This document shows, piece by piece, positions 16,281 to 25,963 of a DNA stretch of 64,000 bases. Location of the stretch: positions 34,599-98,598 of the forward strand of contig NZ_NMUL01000065.1 of the NCBI RefSeq assembly GCF_002234595.1, written 5' to 3'. The DNA comes from Amycolatopsis vastitatis (lineage in GTDB: Bacteria; Actinomycetota; Actinomycetes; Mycobacteriales; Pseudonocardiaceae). Position 1 is the first letter of the stretch; each line of letters begins with the position of its first letter. The notes under the pieces are model-generated. The model saw nothing but the letters and a program-made list of their open reading frames with translations. It was not told the origin of the DNA and did not search any database. The position numbers and the translations under genes were made by a program.

Positions 16281-16390
16281 GCACCCTCGACCAGGCGAAA
16301 GGAGGTGGGACCGATGATCACGCAACCGATCACGCGCTCCCACCTCGCAGCGAGGGTGCCGGCTGTCTGACCGGGAGCGCGTACTCCCGG
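16281..16390 (+). promoter_or_regulatory. Attenuator-like leader RNA with nested pairings
   Basis: Two nested perfect 9-bp complementary pairs are present: GCACCCTCG (16281-16289) with CGAGGGTGC (16351-16359), and GAGGTGGGA (16302-16310) with TCCCACCTC (16338-16346). The inner pair hides the ribosome binding site of the 18-codon leader ORF. A second hairpin, CCGGGAG, loop CGCGTA, CTCCCGG (16371-16390), begins right after the leader stop codon and ends against AAGGA, the binding site of the GNAT gene. This is the layout of a translation-coupled or attenuated leader. Confidence 0.65.
16314..16370 (+). CDS. 18-residue leader peptide upstream of GNAT gene
   Basis: The ORF begins at ATG 16314 after a near-perfect Shine-Dalgarno AAAGGAGGTG (16298-16307) and encodes MITQPITRSHLAARVPAV. 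It ends at TGA 16368-16370, 30 bases before the GNAT start. Its position inside nested RNA pairings argues for a regulatory upstream ORF and not a functional peptide. The codons are not dominated by one amino acid, so ribosome stalling by a drug or by the nascent peptide is more plausible than amino-acid attenuation. Confidence 0.6.
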   Translation: MITQPITRSHLAARVPAV

Positions 16391-16400
16391 AAGGATTTCC

Positions 16401-17303
16401 GTGACCGAACTGGTCATCCGCCCGCTCGAAGCGGGCGAAGAAGCACTGTTCACCTCCCTGCCCGACCGCGGTCTCGTCGGCCGCACGCTGCTCGGCGACG
16501 ACTTCGCCGAGATGGCGGCGAAGGGCGAGTACCGGCCGGAGTGGACGTGGGTCGCCTTGCGCGACGACGTCGTCGTGGCCCGCGCCGCCTGGTGGGCCAA
16601 GCCCGGCGACGCGACCCCGATCGCCCTGGACTGGTTCGACTTCACCGATTTCGACGCGGGCGTCCACCTGTTGAAGACGGCGCCGCTGCGCGCGGAGTAC
16701 TCGCTGACCACGCCGCCGGCGTGGGAGGCCGATCCGGACGTCGCGCGCGAGGTGAACGTCCGGGTCGAAGCGGCCGAGAAGGCGGGCTACCGCAAGCTCG
16801 TCGAGCGCTACCGGTTCCGCTGGACCCCGGAAAACGGCCTGCCGGAACGGCCGGGCAGGCTCGAGTTCCGGCCGGAGCCGGACGACGACGTCATCCTCGA
16901 CGTCTTCAAGCGGGTGCACGCCGGCAGCCTCGACGCGCACGTGCGGAAGACCGTCGAGGAGCACGGCCTCGACGCGGCCGCGCAGGAGGACCTCGACATC
17001 ATGCGGTGGATGCCGGGTCCGCGGGACTGGTGGCGGCTGGCGTACACGCGTGAAGGCGAGCTGGTCGGGCTCACCCTGCCGACCCGCAACGTCTACGACC
17101 CGGTCGTCGGTTACGTCGCCGTGGTGCCGGAGCACCGCGGAAACGGCTACGCCTACGACCTGCTCGTCGAGGCGACGCACGACCTCGTCTCCTACGGCGC
17201 GGACCGGATCGTCGCGGCCACCGACGTCGACAACGTCCCGATGGCGAAGGCCTTCGCGAAGGCGGGCTACCCGGTGACGCAGCACCGCATCGACCTCGTC
17301 TGA
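16401..17303 (+). CDS. GNAT-family N-acetyltransferase, two-domain
   Basis: A 300-residue acetyltransferase. The C-terminal half has the acetyl-CoA site VVPEHRGNGYAYDLL and ATDVDNVPMAKAFAKAGYPV; the N-terminal half looks like a degenerate GNAT repeat. Substrate unknown; candidates are amino acids, peptides or an antibiotic. Start GTG 16401 with AAGGA eight bases upstream. Expression is probably controlled by the leader element at 16245-16390. It is followed by a 46-bp palindrome that likely terminates the transcript. Confidence 0.88.
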   Translation: MTELVIRPLEAGEEALFTSLPDRGLVGRTLLGDDFAEMAAKGEYRPEWTWVALRDDVVVARAAWWAKPGDATPIALDWFDFTDFDAGVHLLKTAPLRAEYSLTTPPAWEADPDVAREVNVRVEAAEKAGYRKLVERYRFRWTPENGLPERPGRLEFRPEPDDDVILDVFKRVHAGSLDAHVRKTVEEHGLDAAAQEDLDIMRWMPGPRDWWRLAYTREGELVGLTLPTRNVYDPVVGYVAVVPEHRGNGYAYDLLVEATHDLVSYGADRIVAATDVDNVPMAKAFAKAGYPVTQHRIDLV

Positions 17304-17306
17304 ACC

Positions 17307-17352
17307 GTCGTGATTGGCAAGGCGGGTTAGAACCCGCCTTGCCACTCACGGC
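17307..17352. repeat. 46-bp modular palindrome, copy 1
   Basis: Two 22-base arms (17307-17328 and 17331-17352, two mismatches) around a two-base centre AG. Outer ends are GTCGTGA-T and A-TCACG-C, the core is GTTAGAAC, and the inner stem is GGCAAGGCGG. It begins 4 bp after the GNAT stop codon. The element at 58065-58110 has the same length, ends and core but a different inner stem. Probable intrinsic terminator without a U-tract, and a member of a dispersed family. Confidence 0.85.
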
Positions 17353-17399
17353 CACCGGCGCTACCGTCGCTAGAGCGATCTATCAAATCGGGGGCCGTG

Positions 17400-17825
17400 A
17401 TGGACAAGGGGCTGGCTGCACTTCGGGTGATCTTGGGCTTCTCGCTGGTCAGCACGACGATCCACTATGCCCACAACACGATCCGCGTCGCCGACTACCC
17501 ACAGTTGCCAGGTGTCCCCACGCTCGCCGCGGGGATCGTCGTCGCCTTCGGCTGGGTGCTCTTCACGACGTTCGGCTGGTTCGGCTACCGCGCGTACCGG
17601 CAAGGCCGCTACCCGCAGGCGCTCGCGTTCCTCTTGGTCTATTCGCTGGCGGGGATGATCACCCTCGGTCACTTCCTGACCGGCATCCCCCGGATTCCGC
17701 CGTTCTTCTTCGCGACGATTTTCACCGACGCCGCCGCGGGCCTGGCGCTCTGGGTGTTCCTGACCTGGGCGTGGGCGACGGTCAACCGAGTGACCTCGCG
17801 AGATCAAGTTTCTACAGAACATTGA
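17400..17825 (+). CDS. Small integral membrane protein, 4 predicted TM helices
   Basis: A 141-residue membrane protein of unknown function. Hydrophobic segments are LAALRVILGFSLVSTTIHYA, LAAGIVVAFGWVLFTTFGWF, ALAFLLVYSLAGMITLGHFL and GLALWVFLTWAWATV. A conserved-looking TIHYAHNTI motif lies in the first loop. ATG 17400 is chosen; GTG 17397 directly before it is equivalent. It ends 32 bp before boxC but the box promoter overlaps its 3' end, so it is probably a separate unit. Confidence 0.75.
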   Translation: MDKGLAALRVILGFSLVSTTIHYAHNTIRVADYPQLPGVPTLAAGIVVAFGWVLFTTFGWFGYRAYRQGRYPQALAFLLVYSLAGMITLGHFLTGIPRIPPFFFATIFTDAAAGLALWVFLTWAWATVNRVTSRDQVSTEH

Positions 17826-17850
17826 CCTCCGTCTGACTCGTGTAGACAAT
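17822..17850 (+). promoter_or_regulatory. Predicted promoter of the box operon, possibly leaderless
   Basis: TTGACC (17822-17827), 17-bp spacer, GACAAT (17845-17850). The expected start point falls at or next to GTG 17858, so the boxC mRNA may be leaderless. The inverted repeat TCTACA (17811-17816) and TGTAGA (17841-17846) straddles the -35 region and could be a regulator half-site pair. Confidence 0.5.
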
Positions 17851-17857
17851 CGGGAGA

Positions 17858-19477
<1,620 letters not shown>

Positions 19478-19482
19478 CGCAG

Positions 19483-20904
19483 ATGCCCGAGAAGATCGAC
19501 TACGACGCCAAGATCCCCAACAACGTCAACCTCTCCGAGGACCGGCGGCTGCAGCGCGCGCTGGAGGGCTGGCAGCCGAAGTTCATGCACTGGTGGGGCG
19601 AGATGGGCCCGACGCTCGAGACCCAGGGCGTCTACCTGCGCACCGCGGTCAGCGTCGGCCGCGAGGGCTGGGCGCACTTCGACCACGTCAACGTCCCCGA
19701 CTACCGCTGGGGAATCTTCCTCGCCGAGCGCGACCCCGACCGGCGGATCGCCTTCGGCGAGCACCAGGGCGAGCCGGTCTGGCAGCAGGTGCCCGGCGAG
19801 TACCGCGCCGACCTGCAGCGGCTGATCGTCATCCAGGGCGACACCGAACCGGCGTCGGTCGAGCAGCAGAAACTCCTCGGGCTCACCGCGCCGAGCCTGT
19901 ACGACCTGCGCAACCTGTTCCAGGTCAACGTCGAAGAAGGCCGTCACCTGTGGGCGATGGTGTACCTGCTGCACGCCTACTTCGGCCGCGAAGGCCGTGA
20001 CGAGGCCGAAGGGCTCCTGCTGCGCAACTCCGGCAGCCCGGACGCGCCGCGCATCCTCGGCGCGTTCAACGAGGAGACCGCCGACTGGCTGGCGTTCTAC
20101 ATGTTCACCTACTTCACCGACCGCGACGGGAAGTACCAGCTCGGCACGCTCAAGGAAAGCTCCTTCGACCCGCTCTCGCGTACGTGCGAGTTCATGCTCA
20201 AAGAAGAAGCGCACCACATGATGGTCGGCACCACCGGCGTCGACCGCGTGGTGATCCGCAGCGCCGAGCTGATCCGCGAGCACGACACCTACGACATCGG
20301 GCCGCACGGCGGCATCCCCCTGGAAATCATCCAGAAGTACATCAACTTCCACTACACCGTGTCGCTGGACCTGTTCGGCAGCGAGACGTCGACGAACGCG
20401 GCGAACTACTACACCGCCGGGCTCAAGGGCCGCTGGCAGGAGACCCGCCGCAAGGACGACCACAAGCTCACCGGGGACGCCCGCACCATCGAGCGGCCGA
20501 ACGGCGACGGCACGTGGACGACCGAGGAGCTGCAGGCCATCCTGCTGCTCAACCTCGACCTGCGCAGCGAGTACGTGGCCGACTGCCAGACCGGCGTGAA
20601 GCGCTGGAACAAGATCCTCTCCGACGCCGGCATCGACTTCACGTTCCGGTTGCCGCACCCTGGCTTCAACCGCGAAGTGGGCATAAACTCCGGCCACCAC
20701 GTCACTCCCGACGGCACCATCGTCGACGAGGCGACCTGGGAGGCCGGCAAACGCAAGTGGCTGCCCACGACCGAGGACCTCACGTTCGTCCGCTCGCTGA
20801 TGCACCCGGTGTACGAGCGGGGCAAGATCGCGAGCTGGGTCGCGCCGCCGCGGCAGGGCATCAACGGGAAGCCCTTCGACTACGAGTACGTGTACCTCAC
20901 GTAG
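19483..20904 (+). CDS. boxB: Benzoyl-CoA 2,3-epoxidase subunit BoxB
   Basis: A 473-residue di-iron oxygenase component that epoxidises benzoyl-CoA. The start MPEKIDYDAKIPNNVNLSED and motifs KFMHWWGEMGP, FQVNVEEGRHLWAMVYLLHA, NEETADWL and MLKEEAHHMMVG supply the Glu/His iron ligands typical of BoxB. It is encoded between boxC and the ligase. The reductase BoxA and the regulator BoxR are not in this window. Confidence 0.96.
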   Translation: MPEKIDYDAKIPNNVNLSEDRRLQRALEGWQPKFMHWWGEMGPTLETQGVYLRTAVSVGREGWAHFDHVNVPDYRWGIFLAERDPDRRIAFGEHQGEPVWQQVPGEYRADLQRLIVIQGDTEPASVEQQKLLGLTAPSLYDLRNLFQVNVEEGRHLWAMVYLLHAYFGREGRDEAEGLLLRNSGSPDAPRILGAFNEETADWLAFYMFTYFTDRDGKYQLGTLKESSFDPLSRTCEFMLKEEAHHMMVGTTGVDRVVIRSAELIREHDTYDIGPHGGIPLEIIQKYINFHYTVSLDLFGSETSTNAANYYTAGLKGRWQETRRKDDHKLTGDARTIERPNGDGTWTTEELQAILLLNLDLRSEYVADCQTGVKRWNKILSDAGIDFTFRLPHPGFNREVGINSGHHVTPDGTIVDEATWEAGKRKWLPTTEDLTFVRSLMHPVYERGKIASWVAPPRQGINGKPFDYEYVYLT

Positions 20905-20912
20905 GAGGACTG

Positions 20913-22460
20913 GTGCCGACAGCGTTCAACGCCGCGGAGTACCTGCTCTCGGCCGGGCATCCGGACGCGACCGCGGTCGTCTCGCCCCGCCGTTCGCTCA
21001 CCTACGCCGAGCTGGCGGCCGAGTCCCGCCGCGTCGCCGGCGGCCTGGCCGAAATCGGCGTGCGGCCCGAAGAACGCGTCATGTTCTGCATGGTCGACGA
21101 CGTCGAGCTGCTCACCGGCATCCTCGGCGCGATGCTGGCCGGCGCGGTCGCCGTGCCGGTCTCGACCATGGTCACCGGGCTGGAGCTGGGCCAGATGCTC
21201 GCCGACTCGCGGGCGCGCGTGCTGTGCGTGTCCGGGGAGTTCGCCGGGCAGGCGGTGACCGCGCTCGGGCTCGCACCCGAGGTCACCGACGTCGTGCTCG
21301 ACCGGGCCGACGCGGCCGGGATCGCCGCCCGGACGCACGACTGGTCCACTTTGGATGGATCTCTCCTAAGTGGACATACGTGGGAGGATTCGCCCGCGTT
21401 GTGGCTGTACACGTCGGGGACGACGGGACAGCCGAAGGGCGCGATGCACCGCCACGCCAGCATCCGCGCGGTCTGCGAGACGTACGCCCGCGACGTGCTG
21501 GCGGCCTCGTCCGCGGACCGGTTCCTGTCGGTGCCGAAGCTCTTCTTCGCCTACGGGCTGGGGAATTCCTGCTTCTTCCCGCTCGGCGTGGGCGGCACGA
21601 CCCTGCTGGAGTCGTCGCGGCCGACGCCCGCGTTGTTCGCGCGACGCGCTCGCGAAGAGCGGCCGTCGTTGTTCTTCGCCGTGCCGACGTTCTACGCGGC
21701 GCTGCTCGCCAGCGACGTCCCGGACGACTCGTTTTCCTCGGTGCGGTACGCGGTTTCGGCCGGCGAGCCGTTGCCCGCGTCGCTGTTCGAACGGTTCCGC
21801 GCCCGGTTCGGGCTGGAGATCCTCGACGGCATCGGGTCCACCGAGGCCCTGCACATCTTCTTGTCGAACCGGCCCGGCCAGGTGCGGCCGGGCAGCACCG
21901 GCGTCCCGGTGCCCGGGTACGACGTCCAGCTCCGCGACGAAGCGGGCGCGGTGATCGACGTCGCCGGCCGGCCGGGTGAGCTGTTCGTGGCCGGGCCGTC
22001 GACGGCGACCGGTTACTGGGCCCGTTACGACGCGACGAAGCTGGTGTTCCAGGGCGAGTGGCTGCGGACCGGCGACAGTTACGTGCGGAACGAGGACGGC
22101 ACCTACAGCTGCCTCGGCCGGTTCGGCGACATGCTGAAGGCGGGCGGGATCTGGGTGTCACCGTCCGAAGTGGAGGAACGGCTGCGGCAGCACCCGGCGG
22201 TGGCGGAGGTCGCGGTCGTCGCCGCGCCGGACGCCGACGGGCTCGACAAGCCCGTGGCGTGCGTGGTGGCCGCGCCCGGCTTCGCGGTGGACCCGGCGGA
22301 GCTGATCGAGTTCTGCCGCGAGGGGCTCGCGGCGTTCAAGCGCCCGCGAGGCGTGGTCGAGCTGGCCGAACTGCCGAAGACGGCGACCGGCAAGATCCGG
22401 CGGAACGTGATCCGCGAGCAGGTCCGCGACGCGTTGCGGGTGGTGGCTCCCCACCCATGA
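20913..22460 (+). CDS. Benzoate-CoA ligase family protein
   Basis: A 515-residue AMP-forming acyl-CoA synthetase, expected to activate benzoate or a close analogue. AMP-binding motif YTSGTTGQPKGAMHRH near residue 165, then SVPKLFFAYGLGNSCFFPL, DGIGSTEALHIFLSNRPG and GRFGDMLKAGGIWVSPSEVE. The FFAYGLGNSCFFPL region and the DGIGSTEALHIF motif are typical of benzoate-CoA ligases. GTG 20913 follows TAGGAGGA. It is slightly shorter than Gram-negative homologues. An AT-rich inverted repeat with 8-bp arms lies within it at about 21344-21375. Confidence 0.9.
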   Translation: MPTAFNAAEYLLSAGHPDATAVVSPRRSLTYAELAAESRRVAGGLAEIGVRPEERVMFCMVDDVELLTGILGAMLAGAVAVPVSTMVTGLELGQMLADSRARVLCVSGEFAGQAVTALGLAPEVTDVVLDRADAAGIAARTHDWSTLDGSLLSGHTWEDSPALWLYTSGTTGQPKGAMHRHASIRAVCETYARDVLAASSADRFLSVPKLFFAYGLGNSCFFPLGVGGTTLLESSRPTPALFARRAREERPSLFFAVPTFYAALLASDVPDDSFSSVRYAVSAGEPLPASLFERFRARFGLEILDGIGSTEALHIFLSNRPGQVRPGSTGVPVPGYDVQLRDEAGAVIDVAGRPGELFVAGPSTATGYWARYDATKLVFQGEWLRTGDSYVRNEDGTYSCLGRFGDMLKAGGIWVSPSEVEERLRQHPAVAEVAVVAAPDADGLDKPVACVVAAPGFAVDPAELIEFCREGLAAFKRPRGVVELAELPKTATGKIRRNVIREQVRDALRVVAPHP

Positions 22461-23311
22461 TCGACGGCCGGTTCGTGGTCGACGCGCATGTCCACGCGCC
22501 TCGGCTGCCGACGCTCAAACCCGCTTGGCTGCAGTGGGCGCACGACTTCGCGGGGTCGTACCCGTGGCGTTCGGTGTACTCGGCGGACGGCGTGGTGATC
22601 CCCGCGGCGATGGACGAGCTGATGGAGTCCGAAGGCGTCGACCGGGTGCTGCTGTTCTGCGAATACAGCCCACGGGCGACCGGAATTCAGCCGATCGAGG
22701 ACAACCTGGCCCTGGTTTCGCACAATCCGACGCGGTTCCGCCTGGTCGCGAACGTCAACCCGTACCTGCACCACCCGGCGGCTTCGGAGGTCGCGCGGCA
22801 GCTGGACCTCGGTGCGGTGGCGCTCAAGATCCACGCGGTGCACGGCGCGTTTTCCCCGGCGGACAAGGAGCTGTACCCGGTCTACCAGCTTTGCCTCGAG
22901 CGCGGGGTGCCGGTGATCCTCCACTCCGGGACGTCGAGTTTTCCCGGTTCCCGCACCAGTTTCGGCAATCCCGAGCTGCTGTCCGATGTGGTCGAAGACT
23001 TCCCGTCGCTGCAGTTCGTCTTCGCCCACGGCGGCCGGGGCTGGTGGTACGACGTGGCGGCGTTCCTGGCTTTGGCGCGGGACAACGTGTGGCTGGACCT
23101 CGCCGGGCTGCCGCCGAAGAAGCTGCCGGAGTACTACCGGCGGTTCGACTTCCCGCGGCTGGCCGGGAAGTTCGTCTTCGGGACCGACTGGCCGGGGGTG
23201 CCGGGCGTGGCCGCGAACGTCCGGGCGCTGGCGGAGCTGGGGCTGCCGGAGGACGTGCTGAGCGGGGTGCTGTCGGGGAACGCGATCAAGCTGATGCCGT
23301 CACTGGCCTAG
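22457..23311 (+). CDS. Amidohydrolase-family protein
   Basis: A 284-residue TIM-barrel metal-dependent hydrolase of the amidohydrolase_2 type: VVDAHVHAPR (HxH), KIHAVHGAFSP, VILHSGTSS, FVFAHGGRGWWYD and FGTDWPGVPG. Such enzymes are often decarboxylases or hydrolases in aromatic degradation. ATG 22457 overlaps the ligase stop, so it is the last gene of the box operon. Its role in the pathway is unknown; it may feed another aromatic acid into benzoate. Confidence 0.88.
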   Translation: MIDGRFVVDAHVHAPRLPTLKPAWLQWAHDFAGSYPWRSVYSADGVVIPAAMDELMESEGVDRVLLFCEYSPRATGIQPIEDNLALVSHNPTRFRLVANVNPYLHHPAASEVARQLDLGAVALKIHAVHGAFSPADKELYPVYQLCLERGVPVILHSGTSSFPGSRTSFGNPELLSDVVEDFPSLQFVFAHGGRGWWYDVAAFLALARDNVWLDLAGLPPKKLPEYYRRFDFPRLAGKFVFGTDWPGVPGVAANVRALAELGLPEDVLSGVLSGNAIKLMPSLA

Positions 23312-23320
23312 TGGGACGCA

Positions 23321-23354
23321 CGCGGGGGTGCCGATTACCGGTGGCACCCCCGCG
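23321..23354. terminator. Bidirectional terminator
   Basis: A perfect 12-bp stem, CGCGGGGGTGCC (23321-23332) and GGCACCCCCGCG (23343-23354), with a 10-base loop. It sits between the convergent amidohydrolase and VOC genes. There is no U-tract, as is common in G+C-rich actinobacteria. Confidence 0.75.
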
Positions 23355-23365
23355 CCCCCAGAGGC

Positions 23366-23746
23366 TCAGCCCATGACCTCGTGCAGGCAAAGCACGTTGC
23401 CTTCGGAGTCGTTGAACCACGCCGCCCGCTCCTTGCCCATCTGGGCGATGTGGTCGACCGTCTTCAGACCTTCCATCTCGAAGTCCTGGAACCGCACGCC
23501 GCGGTCCTCCAAGGCTCTGACTTCGGCAGGCAGATCGCCGACTTCGAAGCTCAGTGCCGTGTTCTCGCTCTGCGTGCCGTCCGGCATCTGGCGGAGGCCG
23601 ATCGCTCCGCCTGCCGCCGCGAAGTACAGGGTTCCGTCCTCGCCGCGTCCCGTCTGTTTCAGGCCGAGGGCGTCGGTGTAGAAGTGGCCGGCGCGTTCGC
23701 TGTCGGTCACCGGGAGCATCGTCGTGATGGTCGATTCGGTCAGCAT
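23366..23746 (-). CDS. VOC-family (glyoxalase-like) protein
   Basis: A 126-residue single VOC domain: TTMLPVTDSERAGHFYTDAL, TALSFEVGDLPAEVRALEDR and GKERAAWFNDSEGNVLCLHE. The usual first metal His is absent, replaced by TTML, so it may bind a ligand instead of acting as a metal enzyme. ATG 23746 is chosen with GAGGGGC directly upstream; ATG 23755 is possible. It precedes a MarR gene on the same strand but the spacing gives no clear operon. Confidence 0.8.
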   Translation of the reverse strand: MLTESTITTMLPVTDSERAGHFYTDALGLKQTGRGEDGTLYFAAAGGAIGLRQMPDGTQSENTALSFEVGDLPAEVRALEDRGVRFQDFEMEGLKTVDHIAQMGKERAAWFNDSEGNVLCLHEVMG

Positions 23747-23793
23747 GCCCCTCATGGTGCGCCGCCGGGCGCACCGCTGTGACCTCGACTTTT

Positions 23794-24255
23794 TCAACGG
23801 TCGCTGTTGAACGCGCGGAGTGTCCGCATCGCTTCCGCGAGTGCCGCCGCGTCGTCACCCAGCGGGGTCAGGACGATGCGGCGCAGGATGCCGGCCGCCG
23901 CCGCGCGGGCCTTGTTCGCCACCTCGAGGCCGTGGTCGGTCAGGGACGCGAACGTGACACGGCGGTCGTCGGGGCTCGGGACGCGGCAGATCAGGTCCGC
24001 CGCCACCAGGCGGTCCGCCACCTTCGTGAAGCCGCCGCTGGACAGCGCCGCTTCCGTGGCCAGGCGCGTCATGGGCATCCGGTGCTCGGGCGAGCGCACC
24101 AGCCGCAGCAGGATGTCGAACGACCCGGGCGCGAGCCCGAAGCGGTCGGCGATCTCGCCCATCAGCTTGTCCTGGGTGGCCAGGTAACCCTCGATGACCA
24201 GGCCCCACCAGGTGACGATCTCGTCGTCGTCGGTGTTCGGATCCGGTGTCACCAC
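23794..24255 (-). CDS. MarR-family transcriptional regulator
   Basis: A 153-residue MarR protein: FDILLRLVRSPEHRMPMTRL, ATEAALSSGGFTKVADRLVA and SPDDRRVTFASLTDHG (wing). The start is GTG 24255, or the adjacent GTG 24252. A 14-bp perfect palindrome lies 31 bp upstream, between it and the divergent dipeptidase gene, indicating control of both. Confidence 0.88.
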   Translation of the reverse strand: MVTPDPNTDDDEIVTWWGLVIEGYLATQDKLMGEIADRFGLAPGSFDILLRLVRSPEHRMPMTRLATEAALSSGGFTKVADRLVAADLICRVPSPDDRRVTFASLTDHGLEVANKARAAAAGILRRIVLTPLGDDAAALAEAMRTLRAFNSDR

Positions 24256-24280
24256 CCCACCTTAGCGGCAAGCTCGCGGG

Positions 24281-24300
24281 AAGATATCTTGCCGGCAAGA
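24281..24300. promoter_or_regulatory. Candidate MarR operator, overlapping palindromes
   Basis: TCTTGCCGGCAAGA (24287-24300) is a perfect 14-bp palindrome and overlaps AAGATATCTT (24281-24290), another perfect palindrome. They lie between the divergent MarR and dipeptidase genes. Confidence 0.65.
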
Positions 24301-24327
24301 GGCTGCAGCCGTTTGTACGGAGCGTAT

Positions 24328-25491
24328 ATGGGACGTCCCTACGATCGGCCGATGACTAACGAGGCACTAGAGCGTGCTACCCGATTACTGGACGGGGTCA
24401 TCCTCGCCGACGGGCACAACGACCTGCCGTGGGAGCTGCGGCAGCACGGTGGCCCGAACCCCGTCGAGGCGGCCGCGTCGCTCGACCTGACCGTCCGGCA
24501 GCCCGCGCTGCACACCGACTTCCCGAAGCTCGCCGACGGAAAGCTCGGCATGCAGTTCTGGTCGGTGTACGTGCCCTGTGAGTTCGAGGGCGACAGCGCC
24601 GTGACCGCCGTGCTGGAGCAGATCGAGGTCGTCCACCAGCTCGCCGAGCGCTACCCCGACCGGCTCCGGCTCGTGACGACGGCGGACGAGGCCGAGGCCG
24701 CGTTCGCCGACGGGCGGATCGCGTCGCTGATCGGCGCCGAAGGCGGGCACAGCATCGCCGAGTCGCTCGGCGTGCTGCGCATCCTGCGCCGGGTCGGCGT
24801 CCGCTACATGACGCTCACGCACAACTTCAACACCACCTGGGCCGACTCGGGCACCGACGAACCGGCCCACGGCGGGCTCACCGAGTTCGGCCGCGAGGTC
24901 GTGCGCGAAATGAACAAGATCGGGATGATGGTCGACCTGTCGCACGTCGCGCCGTCGACGATGCGGGCCGCGATCGAGGTCAGCTCGGCGCCGGTGATCT
25001 TCAGCCACTCCTCCTGCATCGCGGTGAACGACCACCCGCGCAACATCCCCGACGACGTCCTGGCCAAGCTGCCCGGCAACGGCGGCGTCGCGATGATCAC
25101 CTTCGTGCCGGCGTTCGTCTCGCCGAAGGTCGCCGCCTGGGACGAGCAGCTCAAGGCGGCCATGGCGGAGGCCGGCCGGGACTACCGGAACCTCACCCAG
25201 CGCGGGCAGTTCGTCAAGGAGTGGGACGGGCCGGTCAAGCCGAAGGCCGGCGTCGAGGACGTCGTCGCGCACATCGAGCACGCCCGCGAGGTCGCCGGGA
25301 TCGACCACATCGGCCTCGGCGGCGACTACGACGGCGTCGGCACGCTGCCGGAGGGCCTGGAGGACACCTCCAAGTACCCGGTGTTGTTCGCCGCGCTGCT
25401 CGAGCGCGGGTGGAGTGAGGACGACTGCGCGAAACTGGCCGGGAAGAACACCCTCCGCGTCCTACGGGAGGTCGACGGTTTCGCCCGTTAG
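24328..25491 (+). CDS. Membrane dipeptidase-type zinc peptidase (M19 family)
   Basis: A 387-residue M19 renal-dipeptidase-like metalloenzyme. Zinc-site and family motifs are ILADGHNDLPWEL (HxD), LIGAEGGHSIAESLGVLRIL, RYMTLTHNFNTTWADSGTDE, MVDLSHVAPSTM, PVIFSHSSCIAVNDHPRN and DHIGLGGDYDGV. There is no signal peptide, so it is probably cytosolic and cleaves dipeptides, possibly D-amino-acid containing ones. ATG 24328 has GGAG five bases upstream; ATG 24352 (MTNEALERA) aligns better with typical N-termini but lacks a ribosome binding site. Confidence 0.92.
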   Translation: MGRPYDRPMTNEALERATRLLDGVILADGHNDLPWELRQHGGPNPVEAAASLDLTVRQPALHTDFPKLADGKLGMQFWSVYVPCEFEGDSAVTAVLEQIEVVHQLAERYPDRLRLVTTADEAEAAFADGRIASLIGAEGGHSIAESLGVLRILRRVGVRYMTLTHNFNTTWADSGTDEPAHGGLTEFGREVVREMNKIGMMVDLSHVAPSTMRAAIEVSSAPVIFSHSSCIAVNDHPRNIPDDVLAKLPGNGGVAMITFVPAFVSPKVAAWDEQLKAAMAEAGRDYRNLTQRGQFVKEWDGPVKPKAGVEDVVAHIEHAREVAGIDHIGLGGDYDGVGTLPEGLEDTSKYPVLFAALLERGWSEDDCAKLAGKNTLRVLREVDGFAR

Positions 25492-25537
25492 GGGGTTTGA
25501 GGCGGCGCTCCCCGCGCGCGGGACGGACACTGGACGC

Positions 25538-25963
25538 ATGACGCACGCGCGCGGGGGCGCGGCCGACCGCCCCACCGGTCCGACCAACCACGACCTGCCC
25601 GGCACCGGCGTGCCGGAAGGCGCACTGGAACCCGCCGAGCTGCGGGCCGGCGACGTTCGCCCGGGCGCGGAGGAGGCGACGCCGGTACCGGCGCCGGCCA
25701 AACCGGCGGGCAAGGCGCGGCCCACGCGGATCAGCGGCACGTGGGTCGCGGTGATCGCGGGCCTGCTCGTGCTGGTGGTGCTGCTGATCTTCATCCTGCA
25801 GAACCTCGACCCGGCGACCGTGCGGTTCTTCGGCGCCGAAGGCAGCCTGCCGCTGGCCATCGCCATGCTGTTCTCGGCCATCGGCGGAGCCGCGCTGGTC
25901 GCGCTGATCGGCGGCGCCCGGATCCTGCAGCTGCGGAAGCAGGCGCGCCACATCAAGCGATGA
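25538..25963 (+). CDS. LapA-domain small membrane protein
   Basis: A 141-residue protein with a disordered Pro/Ala/Glu-rich N-terminus (residues 1-65), then two hydrophobic segments (WVAVIAGLLVLVVLLIFILQ and LAIAMLFSAIGGAALVALIG) and a basic end (RILQLRKQARHIKR). The NLDPATVRFFGAEGSLPLAI stretch between the helices is the LapA (DUF1049) signature. Function unknown. Its 3' end overlaps the convergent mycothiol-dependent gene by 11 bases. Confidence 0.85.
   Translation: MTHARGGAADRPTGPTNHDLPGTGVPEGALEPAELRAGDVRPGAEEATPVPAPAKPAGKARPTRISGTWVAVIAGLLVLVVLLIFILQNLDPATVRFFGAEGSLPLAIAMLFSAIGGAALVALIGGARILQLRKQARHIKR

Noticed and set aside
16281..16400. WhiB7-type promoter for the GNAT leader
   Set aside because: The A+T-rich motif expected just upstream of the -35 is absent; a general sigma-70-type promoter explains the start better.
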